A stretch of 64,000 nt of DNA from Cytobacillus praedii (GTDB taxonomy: Bacteria > Bacillota > Bacilli > Bacillales > Cytobacillaceae): assembly GCF_001439605.1 (NCBI RefSeq), contig NZ_LMBX01000021.1:1-64000 (forward strand), read 5' to 3'. Numbering within the stretch: the stretch's first letter is position 1; each line of letters starts with the position of its first letter. The notes under the pieces are model-generated. The model had not been told where the DNA came from. It did not search any database and saw only the letters and a program-made list of their open reading frames with translations. Shown here piece after piece: positions 27,807 to 37,193 of this stretch. The translations under genes and the position numbers were made by a program.

Positions 27807-30065
27807 TTAATCTTGAACTTCAACGTTTTCTTCCTCGGAATCTACATTATCTTCACCAGCTTCTTCTTCATCTCCTTCTGCCTTCATATATTTCTTACTC
27901 GGAAGCTCCAGCTCTACAATTAAATAATCTCCTTCTTTAAATGTTGATCCAGGTTTCAGGTTTTGCTTCACAACATAGCCATTGCCAACAGAATTCAGCT
28001 CTAAATTACCTAATTTAGCAACCTTCATGACATCCCTTAACGACCAGCCAGTCATATCAGGAATCATTTGCTCATTATCTGTTAGCAGCACAACATTTTC
28101 CCCTGTCATCAGTTTGGTGTCCTTTGCTGGAAGCTGATCGATAACCTTCTTTCCTTTGCCCATTATAATCGGAGTTACGCCCTTCTTACTTAATATATTT
28201 TTTGCTTCCTCTGCAGATGACCCAATTACACTTGGAATTTTCTCGTATTGAACTTTTTTCTGTTCCTCAGGCTCGATATTTAAGTATTGAAGACTGCTCT
28301 TCATAACTGGTTTAAATATATCTGCCACTGGCTGTGCGCCGCTCGTATGAAGATCGATTTGCGGCTGTTGGACAGCAACATACACAATTAATTTAGGATC
28401 GTCAGTCGGAGCCATTCCTAAAAAAGAAAAGAAAAGATTTTGACGTCCTGTCAAATATCCTCCGCCTGGTTTCGGTATTTGTGCTGTTCCTGTTTTCCCA
28501 GAAACCTCATAGCCATCAATATTAAATAATTTATAACCAGTCCCTTTTGGAGTGGAAACGACATCCTCCAAAATATCTCTTACCTCTTTTGCTGTTTTGG
28601 CGGAAATTGGATTTCCGCTTACTTCCGGTTCCGTTTTTTCTACAGAATCTTTATTATTTGGATCAACAATTTTGCTTATAACATGTGGCTTCATCATCGT
28701 TCCACCATTCGCAACTGCTGTTGCTGCTTGAACTTGCTGAATCGGAGTGATTACCGATGCTTGCCCAAAGCCTGTTGTTGCTTTGTCCCGCGGCCATTCA
28801 TATTGAATTTTCCCTGCCGCCTCATTAGGCAATTCAATACCAGTAGGCTGATCTAATTTAAATTTTGTGAGATACTCACGGAAAGTTTCATAGCCAAGTT
28901 TTTCTTTCACAATTTTTGCAAAAGCAACGTTTGAGGAACGAAGTACTCCTTCATAATAGGATATAGTTCCCCAGCCCTGGCCATTATTATGGTCACCGAC
29001 AGGTCTTGATTTCGGGTCAACAGCATATCGGCCTGATTTATATAATTCATTCGGATTAAAGACGCCTTCTTCAATCGCAGCAGCTAATGTGAAAATTTTC
29101 ATTGTTGAGCCTGGCTCAAAGGAGTTCTCAACTGCTTCATTATGCCATGTTTTAGAAATTCCTTCCTTTGTTTTCGGGTGAAAAGAAGGTCTTTGTGACA
29201 TTGCCAGAATCTCCCCTGTTTTCGGGTCAGCTACAATTGCAATCATCTTTTCTGGCTTGTATTTTTCATCCACCTTACTCATTGAATCCTCAAGAAACGT
29301 TTGGATTTTCTTATCCAGTGTTAAATAAATATCCTTGCCATCAACAGCAGGTGTTACTTTTTCCTTCGTATCAGCTAATAAATATCCCCAAATATCGCTC
29401 TCATAATTTACTTTTCCATTTTTCCCAGTCAGAACATCATTCAGGCTTTGTTCAAGTCCTAACATGCCGACAGTTTCTGTTTTATTATCTTTGTTTTCCT
29501 TCTTCTCTACATATCCAACTAAATGAGACGCAAAAACTCCATTGGGATAGAATCGTTTAGTATCCTTAATAAAAGTGATGCCCGGCAGTTCTAACTCTTC
29601 AATTTCCCTTTTCTTTTGATTAGATAAGTCTCTTCCTGCTTTCCCGAACTCTACTTGAAAGGGCAGCTCATTTTTATCATTTAATTTCGTTAAGAGTCTA
29701 TAAATCTCCGACTCTCCCATATCAATTACTTTAGAAAGCTCTCTTGCTGTTTTATCCGGATTGACCACATGCTTTGGATTTTTTTTATTCGTTGTCATGC
29801 TCTCATCTAAAATCGCAATCAATTTGTATGAGTTTGTATCGGTTGCAATGACTTCACCGTTGCGATCATAAATAGTTCCGCGCTTCGCTTCGATTGTTCT
29901 TTCCTTTTCATACTTTTGCTGAGCTTTTACAGCAAGTGTTTCTCCACCTGCCTCCCCAGTAATTTGAATTGAAATAAAACGATACAGTAAGACAAAAAAG
30001 AGCAGGCCAAATATTACAAATAATATCGCTGCTCCAAAATTAATATTCGGCTGTTTTTTTATCAT
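27807..30065 (-). CDS. pbpB: Penicillin-binding protein 2B (PbpB)
   Basis: PBP2B is the class B transpeptidase of the vegetative divisome. The 752-residue protein has one N-terminal anchor (about 11-32), the dimerisation domain, and the transpeptidase (FEPGSTMKIFTLA, RSSNVAFAKIV, GYEVSGKTGTAQIPKPGG). Two PASTA repeats (about 610-735: IPSVIGSSAEEAKNIL and IPDMTGWSLRDVMKVA) precede an acidic tail, EEEAGEDNVDSEEENVEVQD. It is longer than B. subtilis PBP2B (716), mainly because of that tail. Its ATG overlaps the ftsL stop (TAATG). Confidence 0.97.
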   Translation of the reverse strand: MIKKQPNINFGAAILFVIFGLLFFVLLYRFISIQITGEAGGETLAVKAQQKYEKERTIEAKRGTIYDRNGEVIATDTNSYKLIAILDESMTTNKKNPKHVVNPDKTARELSKVIDMGESEIYRLLTKLNDKNELPFQVEFGKAGRDLSNQKKREIEELELPGITFIKDTKRFYPNGVFASHLVGYVEKKENKDNKTETVGMLGLEQSLNDVLTGKNGKVNYESDIWGYLLADTKEKVTPAVDGKDIYLTLDKKIQTFLEDSMSKVDEKYKPEKMIAIVADPKTGEILAMSQRPSFHPKTKEGISKTWHNEAVENSFEPGSTMKIFTLAAAIEEGVFNPNELYKSGRYAVDPKSRPVGDHNNGQGWGTISYYEGVLRSSNVAFAKIVKEKLGYETFREYLTKFKLDQPTGIELPNEAAGKIQYEWPRDKATTGFGQASVITPIQQVQAATAVANGGTMMKPHVISKIVDPNNKDSVEKTEPEVSGNPISAKTAKEVRDILEDVVSTPKGTGYKLFNIDGYEVSGKTGTAQIPKPGGGYLTGRQNLFFSFLGMAPTDDPKLIVYVAVQQPQIDLHTSGAQPVADIFKPVMKSSLQYLNIEPEEQKKVQYEKIPSVIGSSAEEAKNILSKKGVTPIIMGKGKKVIDQLPAKDTKLMTGENVVLLTDNEQMIPDMTGWSLRDVMKVAKLGNLELNSVGNGYVVKQNLKPGSTFKEGDYLIVELELPSKKYMKAEGDEEEAGEDNVDSEEENVEVQD

Positions 30066-30430
30066 TAATCTTGCACAACCTTCACATTATTTTCATTTAA
30101 TTTTAGTCCTAATTCTTTTGCTTTTGACCAAATACGTTCGTATGTACTTAGTTCTCCCACTTGCATTTCAAGATCACCATTCACTTTTTGCTGTTCTTGA
30201 ATCATCTTTTTTGTATCTTGAATATCTTTGTTCACTCCATATATATCCGCTTGATTAGAAACAATATGAACTGCTCCAAAACAAACCATTCCTGTAAAAA
30301 TAATCCCCAATATCTTTTCACCAGGAGAAAGCCATGGACTTCTTACCTTTACTTTTTTTGGAGCCTTTACCATTTGTTTTTGCTGCTCTTGATGCTGTTC
30401 CTGATGAAGCTTTCGTGCTAGGTTACCCAT
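30065..30430 (-). CDS. ftsL: Cell division protein FtsL
   Basis: FtsL is a short-lived bitopic protein of the FtsL-DivIC-DivIB complex. The 121 residues show a Gln-, Lys- and Arg-rich cytoplasmic tail (residues 1-37, QEQHQEQQKQMVKAPKKVK), one membrane helix (about 38-58), and an extracytoplasmic leucine-zipper-like coiled coil to the end. B. subtilis FtsL has 117. AGGAGG precedes the ATG. It follows rsmH by 35 bp and overlaps pbpB by one base. Confidence 0.95.
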   Translation of the reverse strand: MGNLARKLHQEQHQEQQKQMVKAPKKVKVRSPWLSPGEKILGIIFTGMVCFGAVHIVSNQADIYGVNKDIQDTKKMIQEQQKVNGDLEMQVGELSTYERIWSKAKELGLKLNENNVKVVQD

Positions 30431-30465
30431 AAATTCCCTCCTGTTTCATTTTTTTATTTGAGATC

Positions 30466-31398
30466 TCATAATTTTTCAGCTACACGCAGTTTTGCAGATC
30501 TCGCCCGGTTATTTTGCAGAAGCTCCTCTTCAGATGGAAGAGTTGGTTTTCTAGTAATTAGTTTAAGAATGGGCTTATATTCATCCGGAATTACTGGCAG
30601 CCCTGGTGGCAGATTAGGTGTCTCACTCGCTTTTTTAAACGTGGCTTTACAAATACGATCCTCAAGCGAATGAAAGGTGATCACGCTAATTCTTCCACCT
30701 GTATTTAGCAAATCAATCGCTTGCTGCAATGATTTTTCAAAAACACCTAATTCATCATTAACAGCAATTCGGATCGCTTGAAAAACTCGTTTTGCTGGGT
30801 GACCGCCTTTTCTTCTTGCAGGAGCCGGGATAGCTTCTTTGATTAATTCAACAAGTTCACCTGTTGTTTCAATTGGTGCCGTTTCCCTTGCCGCTTCAAT
30901 TTTTCTGGCAATTTGCTTCGAAAATTTCTCTTCTCCGTATTTAAAGAAAATTTTCACTAAATCAGAATAACTCCAATGATTGATAACATCATAGGCGGAA
31001 AACTTTGCTTCCGTATCCATTCGCATATCGAGGGGAGCATCATTATGATAACTGAACCCTCGCTCTGGGGTATCCAATTGCGGAGAAGAAACACCTAAAT
31101 CATATAAGATTCCATCAACTTTCTTAACTCCTATTTGCTCTAATTCCTCTTGAAGATACTGAAAATTACTCTTAATGATAGTTATTCGATCACCGTATTT
31201 AGCTAGTTTTTCTTTTGCATGTGCGATTGCCGTATCATCCTGATCAAAAGCGTAGAGCTTGCCTTTATCTGAGAGTTTGGACAAGATTAATTCACTGTGT
31301 CCAGCCCCTCCTAACGTACAATCCACATAGGTTCCGTCAGGATGAATATTTAGGCCATCTACCGTTTCCTCTAATAACACTGTTGTATGTTCAAACAT
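30466..31398 (-). CDS. rsmH: 16S rRNA (cytosine1402-N4)-methyltransferase RsmH
   Basis: RsmH (MraW) uses SAM to methylate N4 of C1402 of 16S rRNA near the P site. It has 310 residues (B. subtilis 311). It starts [16 protein letters not shown] and shows the SAM loop [16 protein letters not shown], the motif [20 protein letters not shown], and the C-terminal [12 protein letters not shown]. The ATG at 31398 follows AAAGGTGG. It is the second gene after mraZ, with mraZ, rsmH and ftsL forming the head of the dcw cluster. Confidence 0.98.
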   Translation of the reverse strand: MFEHTTVLLEETVDGLNIHPDGTYVDCTLGGAGHSELILSKLSDKGKLYAFDQDDTAIAHAKEKLAKYGDRITIIKSNFQYLQEELEQIGVKKVDGILYDLGVSSPQLDTPERGFSYHNDAPLDMRMDTEAKFSAYDVINHWSYSDLVKIFFKYGEEKFSKQIARKIEAARETAPIETTGELVELIKEAIPAPARRKGGHPAKRVFQAIRIAVNDELGVFEKSLQQAIDLLNTGGRISVITFHSLEDRICKATFKKASETPNLPPGLPVIPDEYKPILKLITRKPTLPSEEELLQNNRARSAKLRVAEKL

Positions 31399-31431
31399 AG
31401 TTGTCCACCTTTCTGGAGGCTTTTCGGCCAT

Positions 31432-31863
31432 TTAGATATCAAACCCAATCATATTTTCTGCAATCTCGGAAAAAGATTCCTCTGAATCGGAGAAATAATC
31501 TTCCCAAATTCCCTTGCTCCATATTTCAATACGATTTGATACACCTAAAACGACACACTCTTTTTCAATTTTTGCATATTGCTGGAGCGGGGAAGCAATA
31601 TTTATTCTTCCTTGTTTATCAATTTCACATTCAGTTGCACCTGAAAAGAAAAAACGGGTAAAGGCTCGGGCATCCTTTTTCGTTAGCGGCAAGCCTTTTA
31701 GCTTTTCCTCTAACAATATCCATTCATCTTTTGGGTAGCCAAATAAGCATTGATCTAGACCTCTTGTCAGAATAAAGGTTTCTCCTAGATTGTCACGGAA
31801 TTTGGCTGGCACGATTAATCGGCCTTTGCTATCAACGTTATGATGATATTCACCCATGAACAT
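31432..31863 (-). CDS. mraZ: Transcriptional regulator MraZ
   Basis: MraZ is an AbrB-fold DNA-binding protein that represses its own operon. It has 143 residues, as in B. subtilis. It has two SpoVT-AbrB/MraZ units: [20 protein letters not shown] and a second around [20 protein letters not shown]. The ATG at 31863 gives the usual [11 protein letters not shown] start. Just upstream are regularly spaced GTGG repeats that match MraZ operators, which supports autoregulation here. Confidence 0.97.
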   Translation of the reverse strand: MFMGEYHHNVDSKGRLIVPAKFRDNLGETFILTRGLDQCLFGYPKDEWILLEEKLKGLPLTKKDARAFTRFFFSGATECEIDKQGRINIASPLQQYAKIEKECVVLGVSNRIEIWSKGIWEDYFSDSEESFSEIAENMIGFDI

Positions 31864-31894
31864 GCCCACTAACCCCACTTTCTTACTCAAATGT

Positions 31895-31919
31895 ACCACA
31901 TTCCCCCACTTTCCTCCAC
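31895..31919 (-). promoter_or_regulatory. MraZ operator (three GTGG repeats, 10-bp period)
   Basis: On the minus strand GTGGA (31919-31915), GTGGG (31909-31905) and GTGGT (31899-31895) start at exact 10-bp intervals, each followed by a 5-bp spacer. Known MraZ sites are TGGGN or GTGG-type direct repeats with 5-bp spacers next to the mraZ promoter. Two further GTGGG words occur nearer the start codon (about 31865-31878), one possibly serving as ribosome-binding site. Confidence 0.8.
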
Positions 31920-32038
31920 ATATTTTTAATATTCTATTGAAAGTTGTAATCCCCTTTACAAATTTTAGAATTTCACCATTTTTTCGTTCGTCTTTTCCCT
32001 ACAAAAGAATGCAGGTAGTTCGCTTGACTTCTTCTCTT

Positions 32039-32086
32039 CAACAAAAAAAGACTGCATCAATTAAGAGATGCAGTCTTTTTTTGTTG
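32039..32086. terminator. Terminator after bshC
   Basis: A perfect 20-bp stem (arms 32039-32058 and 32067-32086, core AGACTGCATC) has an 8-nt loop and A7/T7 tracts inside the arms. It lies 43 bp after the bshC stop and insulates the mraZ operon. It can work in both directions. Confidence 0.93.
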
Positions 32087-32128
32087 ATAATTATTATTTT
32101 ATGTTTTAAAGAAAGGGTCCATCTTTGG

Positions 32129-33763
32129 TTAAATACGAATGATTTTGTGTGTGCCATCAAAAGTAAAATTGCCATTAAGAAGATCATTAATAAGTGTTGG
32201 GCCATGCTGATTAATAAAGTAAAAACTATTTAGTGTTCTTTCCTGCGGTGATCCAGCTGGCCAAAGAGCATTTTCTACCCTATCAAATTTATTAATAACA
32301 ACTTCGTATTTCCTTTGTACGGACTCTTCCAGTTTATTTTCCATAAACACGATTTGATCAATTACTTTTCCTTCATTCTTTTTAAGTAAGGGAAGCATTC
32401 CTATATTTTCCGTTGTTATATAAGCCTCAAGCTTTTCATAATTAAAAAGTAACTCTTGCTTCATTTTCTCAAAAAGCTTATCAAGATTTTCATCCTTTAA
32501 ATTTTGAAGGAAATCTCTTTTTTTCTTTTCTGTTCCAACCAGTAAGGTTTCTCGTAAATCTAATCCAAGTTCAGCCATGTCTGTTTCAATTGAGCGATCC
32601 AATAGTGTGATGTTTAACCGCGGCACAATCGGCGGCATTTTCAATCCAAACCATTCGAAAGCTTGTTTTAGCTCAGCCCAGTATGCAATCTCCCCTGGTC
32701 CAGCAATAAATGAAAGGGTCGGAAAAAGCCACTCTTGCATTAACGGTCTCGTAACAACATTATTACTGAGCCTCTCCGGAAATTCACCAGCTAATTCGAG
32801 CATCTGCTCAAGCGTCAATTGAACTTGACCATTCTTGCCAATAAATTGTTTGCTTTCACCGTTATAATCAAGTAATATTCTTTCATTATTTTCTTGATCA
32901 TAATAAAAAAGATTCGCAGCTTGATCGCTAATATCAAGCGTACGTTCAAATCCATTCGATTTTAGCTCTTCTTGCTGCGCTTTCACTTTTTGCGTGATTT
33001 CCTTACAATCATTAATTTGCTTAATAAAGAATTCTTTTTCCAGTTTCCGGATTTTCTCGTCACCTGAGTCAATGATTAATAGCCCGGAGTCTTTAAAAAG
33101 ATGCATTACAATCCATGCAAAGAAATCTACAAAGGTTTTTGATTCGTGTATAGCCTTATCAAAAACCTGTAGTAAATCCTTTGTATGGATTGTTTCACCA
33201 AAGGATTTAATGATCCCTTCAACCCATTGATAACAAAGGTTATGGTTCAGGTCAATTGTAGAAACCATTCTTTTATCAAGTACTTTTTCTGGATATATCT
33301 TTTTTTCTATTTTGTTATTTCTTTCAACAAAAACATGATTAACCTCTTGGTAATCATGATCCTCACCAGCTATCCAAAATACCGGAACAACAGGAACATT
33401 CAGTTCCTCTTCCTTCTGCTTAGCCAGAGCAATGATCGAAATAATTTTATGTATCGTATATAAAGGGCCAGTTAAGATCCCAGCCTGCTGACCACCTATA
33501 ATGACAGTGCTATTACTTTCCTTAAACTTCTCAATTGACTCTTTAACCTTTTCCGATGCAGGAAATTTGTCCATGTATTCTTCAATGTGTGCTGCAAGCT
33601 CATTCCTCATGTACGAACGTTGTTGTATTTCGATTAATCTTTTTTCATATTCTAAATGATCATTAAATCGATAATGAAAATAGCTCTGAATTTCTGGTGT
33701 CTGTGCCAGATAATCAGTTGCAAACCGGTTCGTAGCCGGTAATGAGAGATTTAGAATCTCCAT
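32129..33763 (-). CDS. bshC: Bacillithiol biosynthesis cysteine-adding enzyme
   Basis: BshC adds cysteine to glucosaminyl-malate, the last step of bacillithiol synthesis, the main low-molecular-weight thiol of Bacilli. It has 544 residues (B. subtilis YllA/BshC 539). The Rossmann-like core has TVIIGGQQAGILTGPLYTIHK and PVFWIAGEDHDYQEVNHVFV, and a long coiled coil lies in the C-terminal half. I chose the ATG at 33763 (MEILNLSLPATNRF), with AAGGAAG upstream. It lies just upstream of mraZ as in B. subtilis. Confidence 0.96.
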   Translation of the reverse strand: MEILNLSLPATNRFATDYLAQTPEIQSYFHYRFNDHLEYEKRLIEIQQRSYMRNELAAHIEEYMDKFPASEKVKESIEKFKESNSTVIIGGQQAGILTGPLYTIHKIISIIALAKQKEEELNVPVVPVFWIAGEDHDYQEVNHVFVERNNKIEKKIYPEKVLDKRMVSTIDLNHNLCYQWVEGIIKSFGETIHTKDLLQVFDKAIHESKTFVDFFAWIVMHLFKDSGLLIIDSGDEKIRKLEKEFFIKQINDCKEITQKVKAQQEELKSNGFERTLDISDQAANLFYYDQENNERILLDYNGESKQFIGKNGQVQLTLEQMLELAGEFPERLSNNVVTRPLMQEWLFPTLSFIAGPGEIAYWAELKQAFEWFGLKMPPIVPRLNITLLDRSIETDMAELGLDLRETLLVGTEKKKRDFLQNLKDENLDKLFEKMKQELLFNYEKLEAYITTENIGMLPLLKKNEGKVIDQIVFMENKLEESVQRKYEVVINKFDRVENALWPAGSPQERTLNSFYFINQHGPTLINDLLNGNFTFDGTHKIIRI

Positions 33764-33942
33764 TTTTGAACTTCCTTTCTTATCATTAGTTTTCATTCCA
33801 TTCTCTCTTGAATCAAATGGAGTTTTTCATTTCTCATTATTACCATAAGAGTATATCATTGTCCGTAATGAAAAGAAAAAAGTTTGTCTTGCAGAATTTT
33901 CAAAAGAAGAATAAACAACTACTGCTTCATATAAAAGGAATA

Positions 33943-34338
33943 TTATTGCATTGCAACAAATGTATTTACACTTTGAACAAGACCAATAATAGTTAGAACG
34001 ACATACGCCATAAGAAACAAAAGAAAATTAAAACGCCAGTAGCCTCGGAAAACTCGCGAGAAGTCAATTTCTTTCTTTATTTTCCAAAAAACAAGCACAA
34101 AAGCAATGGCGATAATTAGCATAAACAAAATAATCAACCAAAAATAATTATGTTCCCAGATCGTTAGAATTAAATGATGAACTGAAAAAATAAACAATAA
34201 TGTAGTGATATCTAAAGCAATATGTACGGAACGACGATGTTTCTTCGTAATTTGTTTACAAATAATAAAGACTATTAAATAGCCTAATAGCGGAATTGTC
34301 GCAAAAGTAGCAATAATCGATGAAAAAATAGAACCCAT
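33943..34338 (-). CDS. Four-helix membrane protein, DUF3397-like
   Basis: This is a 131-residue membrane protein with four predicted helices (about 3-25, 40-62, 66-86 and 103-125) and charged loops (CKQITKKHRRSVHIALD, KIKKEIDFSRVFRGYWRFN). Size, topology and place between panE and bshC fit the DUF3397 family of Bacillaceae; this assignment is from memory of the family. The start ATG at 34338 follows GGGAGG. Function unknown. It directly follows panE, probably in one transcript. Confidence 0.7.
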   Translation of the reverse strand: MGSIFSSIIATFATIPLLGYLIVFIICKQITKKHRRSVHIALDITTLLFIFSVHHLILTIWEHNYFWLIILFMLIIAIAFVLVFWKIKKEIDFSRVFRGYWRFNFLLFLMAYVVLTIIGLVQSVNTFVAMQ

Positions 34339-34339
34339 T

Positions 34340-35245
34340 CTAATTCTTCCTCCCTTCATACTCCTTTCCCTTAATCAGATGATAGTAATTTTCTGAAAAC
34401 GGAGCTTTTAATTGCTTTTCTCTTGCTTCTTCAAGAACAAAGCCGAGAATTGCTTCAATTTCTGTCGGACGATGTTCATCCAGGTCCTTTAGCATAGACG
34501 AACGATTTTCTGATGTGCTTCTGCAAATATCTTCTAAATGCCGAAAGGTTTTTTCCTTATTATTTATATTCAAAATTACACTTAATTCCTCATAATATTT
34601 TTTAAAAAGATAATAATAATGAGAATTCTCAAGGAGCATGCCATTATTTACATTTAGCACAGCCGTTAATGGATTAATAACTGCATTAACAATGAGCTTT
34701 TGTAATAGCATCTCATAGTAATCCTCCTGAAACATAAATGGAAAGTTCTCAATGGGGATTGCTAATAATTCAGCTAATTCTGTTCTGTTATTTCCTTGAT
34801 AAAGGGCTAAATTAATTTGCCCTTCCCCTGTATGCAAGATATGATTGTCTTTTATTTTATTTGCACCATGCTCTACAGTACCTACAATAATCGTTTTATT
34901 ATATAGCTCTTTCAGCATTTTTAAATGTCCCATTCCATTTTGGAGAAACACGAATGAGCCGTTTGCTAACTTATTTGAAACTTTAATTTTTTCAATAATT
35001 GAAGAAAGCTGGTACTGTTTCACCGCTATTATGGTTAATTCTTCTTCAGCATCCCAGCTTGAAAATAATGAAACATTTATCTTTTCATTGATCAATTTTT
35101 TTTTCTTTTCAAAAATTAAACCTTCTGTTAACAATATGTCCATTTGCCTTTTTGAACGGACAAAAACGTGAACTTCATGATGCTTCATTAAATAATGAGC
35201 AAGTAACAGACCAATCGATCCTCCACCAATGATCCCTATTTTCAT
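34340..35245 (-). CDS. panE: Ketopantoate reductase (PanE/ApbA family)
   Basis: This NADPH-dependent enzyme reduces 2-dehydropantoate to pantoate for coenzyme A synthesis. The 301-residue protein has the Rossmann motif KIGIIGGGSIGLLLAHYL, FLQNGMGHLK (NGxG), and the C-domain LLQKLIVNAVINPLTAVLNV with the catalytic Lys. It matches B. subtilis YlbQ in place and size. GAGGTAATT precedes the ATG. The carboxylase operon upstream ends in a terminator, so panE has its own promoter. Confidence 0.92.
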   Translation of the reverse strand: MKIGIIGGGSIGLLLAHYLMKHHEVHVFVRSKRQMDILLTEGLIFEKKKKLINEKINVSLFSSWDAEEELTIIAVKQYQLSSIIEKIKVSNKLANGSFVFLQNGMGHLKMLKELYNKTIIVGTVEHGANKIKDNHILHTGEGQINLALYQGNNRTELAELLAIPIENFPFMFQEDYYEMLLQKLIVNAVINPLTAVLNVNNGMLLENSHYYYLFKKYYEELSVILNINNKEKTFRHLEDICRSTSENRSSMLKDLDEHRPTEIEAILGFVLEEAREKQLKAPFSENYYHLIKGKEYEGRKN

Positions 35246-35334
35246 AATTACCTCTTATATTTTAAGTATTTAGTCATATTTTAACAGAAAACTAAAAAAT
35301 GTTGGGAAGAAAGTTACAGAATGACTCAATCAAT

Positions 35335-35373
35335 GCAAAAAGACTCCTTCTCATCAAAAGAGGAAGGAGCCAA
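35335..35373 (-). terminator. Terminator of the acyl-CoA carboxylase operon
   Basis: On the minus strand GGCTCCTTCCTC pairs with GAGAAGGAGTC around a short loop and is followed by T5. It lies within 45 bp of the carboxyltransferase stop. Confidence 0.8.
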
Positions 35374-35379
35374 GAAGGA

Positions 35380-36921
35380 TTAAACAGGATATACAGGATG
35401 CTTACGAACACTAAATATTAATTCTTTTGTTTCATACAAATCAAATCTTTCAATAAGTACATTTCTTAAGTCAAATGGAGAGACAATATCATCAACGATT
35501 AATTCTGAAGCTAATTTATATATATCAATATGCTCACTATATTCCCGCTGTTTTTCTTGAATATATGCTATTTTTTCTTTCGGATCCTCAATTTTTTCAA
35601 TCTTATTTGAATAAACCGCGTTTACCGCTGCTTCAGGGCCCATTACTGCTATTTGAGCAGTAGGTAAGGCGATACAACAATCTGGTTCAAATGCAGGACC
35701 TGCCATGGCATACAATCCTGCTCCGTATGCTTTTCTAACGATTACTGATATTTTCGGAACCGTTGCAGAGCTCATCGCCGCGATAAGCTTTGCTCCATGA
35801 CGGATAATACCAGCCTTCTCAACTTTTGTACCGATCATAAAGCCTGGGACATCAGCAAGAAATAGCAATGGAATATGGAATGCGTCACAAAGCTGGATAA
35901 ATTTTGCTGCTTTATCAGCAGAGTCAACAAAGAGAACTCCGCCTTTTACACGCGGTTGATTTGCAATAATTCCTACTGTTCGCCCGCCTATTCGTGCAAG
36001 GCCAGTTACGATCTCCGCAGCAAAGAGCTTTTTGATCTCAAAAAAACTGCCTTCGTCAATTAATGCATCAATACATTCATACATATCAAATGGTGCATTT
36101 TGATTTTTAGGAATGATTTCCTCTAAATCTCGACCTTGTTTTGGTTCAACAGGCTCATGATTCTTAGGCATTTCTTTAAAACTCGCAGGAAAATATGTAA
36201 GGTAAGTTTTCGCAAGTTTAATCGCTTCTTCTTCATTCGATGCGAGAATATCACCACAACCGCTAACCGAGCAATGCATTCTTGCTCCACCCATTTCTTC
36301 AAGGGTAACTTTCTCACCGATTACCTTCTCAGCCATCCTTGGTGAACCGAGGTACATAGAAGCATTCTTATCGACCATAATCACAATATCGCAAAAAGCC
36401 GGTATATACGCTCCTCCAGCGGCAGAAGGTCCGAATAATAAACAAATTTGCGGAATCATCCCTGAAAGCTTAACTTGATTATAGAAAATCCGTCCCGCTC
36501 CTCGTCTATTCGGAAACATCTCAAGCTGGTCTGTTATTCTTGCACCAGCAGAGTCCACAAGGTAAAGAAGAGGTACCTTTAATTTTTCGGCCATTTCTTG
36601 AATACGGATGATTTTCTCAACCGTTCTTGCTCCCCATGATCCTGCTTTGACCGTAGAATCATTGGCCATTACGCAAACAGTTTGGCCATTAATCTTACCA
36701 GTCGCTGTAACAACTCCGTCTGCTGGCAAATCTTTTTCTGCACAATTCGCAAATTTCCCATCTTCTTCATACATTCCATTATCAAAAAGGAGTTCAAGTC
36801 TTTTTCTAACAAATAATTTATTTTGCTCTAGCAATTTTTCATGGTATTTCGAATGCCCGCCCGCTTCAATTTCACGGCTTTTTTCCTTAAGCTTTTCTAT
36901 TAATGTATTTGCAGCTGTCAT
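35380..36921 (-). CDS. Acyl-CoA carboxylase, carboxyltransferase (beta) subunit
   Basis: This 513-residue protein has the two crotonase-like halves of biotin-dependent acyl-CoA carboxyltransferases: DGVVTATGKINGQTVCVMAN and FGPSAAGGAYIPAFCDIVIM in the first, and GIIANQPRVKGGVLFVDSADKAAKF, LADVPGFMIGTKVEKAGIIR and AYGAGLYAMAG in the second. It belongs with propionyl-, methylcrotonyl- or geranyl-CoA carboxylases; the sequence alone does not fix the substrate. It is the last gene of a biotin carboxylase, BCCP, carboxyltransferase operon. AAGGAGG precedes the ATG. Confidence 0.9.
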   Translation of the reverse strand: MTAANTLIEKLKEKSREIEAGGHSKYHEKLLEQNKLFVRKRLELLFDNGMYEEDGKFANCAEKDLPADGVVTATGKINGQTVCVMANDSTVKAGSWGARTVEKIIRIQEMAEKLKVPLLYLVDSAGARITDQLEMFPNRRGAGRIFYNQVKLSGMIPQICLLFGPSAAGGAYIPAFCDIVIMVDKNASMYLGSPRMAEKVIGEKVTLEEMGGARMHCSVSGCGDILASNEEEAIKLAKTYLTYFPASFKEMPKNHEPVEPKQGRDLEEIIPKNQNAPFDMYECIDALIDEGSFFEIKKLFAAEIVTGLARIGGRTVGIIANQPRVKGGVLFVDSADKAAKFIQLCDAFHIPLLFLADVPGFMIGTKVEKAGIIRHGAKLIAAMSSATVPKISVIVRKAYGAGLYAMAGPAFEPDCCIALPTAQIAVMGPEAAVNAVYSNKIEKIEDPKEKIAYIQEKQREYSEHIDIYKLASELIVDDIVSPFDLRNVLIERFDLYETKELIFSVRKHPVYPV

Positions 36922-36968
36922 TCAAATCATCCTCCTTGCTCGTTAAAAATGGCGAACACTAGTCCAAG

Positions 36969-37181
36969 TTATTCCAGGACTAACAACACATCTCCTTCAT
37001 TTACAAAATCGCCAATATTCACTTTCACTTCCGATACTTTTCCTTCTGTTTGACTTTCAATCGGAATCTCCATTTTCATTGATTCAATCATTAATACTTC
37101 TTGACCTGCGGTTACTTCATCCCCATTGCCAACCATAATATTTAATACAGTTCCCGCCATTGATGATGTAATTTCTTTCAT
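36969..37181 (-). CDS. Biotin carboxyl carrier protein (stand-alone)
   Basis: This 70-residue biotinyl domain has VLMIESMKMEIPIESQ, where the lysine of MKM (residue 36) is the biotinylation site. It has the usual flanking glycines (GTVLNIMVGNGDEVTAGQ, VNIGDFVNEGDVLL). It carries the carboxyl group between the two neighbouring enzymes. It lies 12 bp after biotin carboxylase and 47 bp before the carboxyltransferase. It resembles B. subtilis YngHB-type small carriers, unlike the longer AccB. Confidence 0.95.
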   Translation of the reverse strand: MKEITSSMAGTVLNIMVGNGDEVTAGQEVLMIESMKMEIPIESQTEGKVSEVKVNIGDFVNEGDVLLVLE

Positions 37182-37193
37182 AATCTATTCCTC

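Noticed and set aside
36608..36946. A 112-codon open frame antisense to the carboxyltransferase start
   Set aside because: The opposite strand has clear catalytic motifs; no separate promoter or ribosome-binding site was seen.
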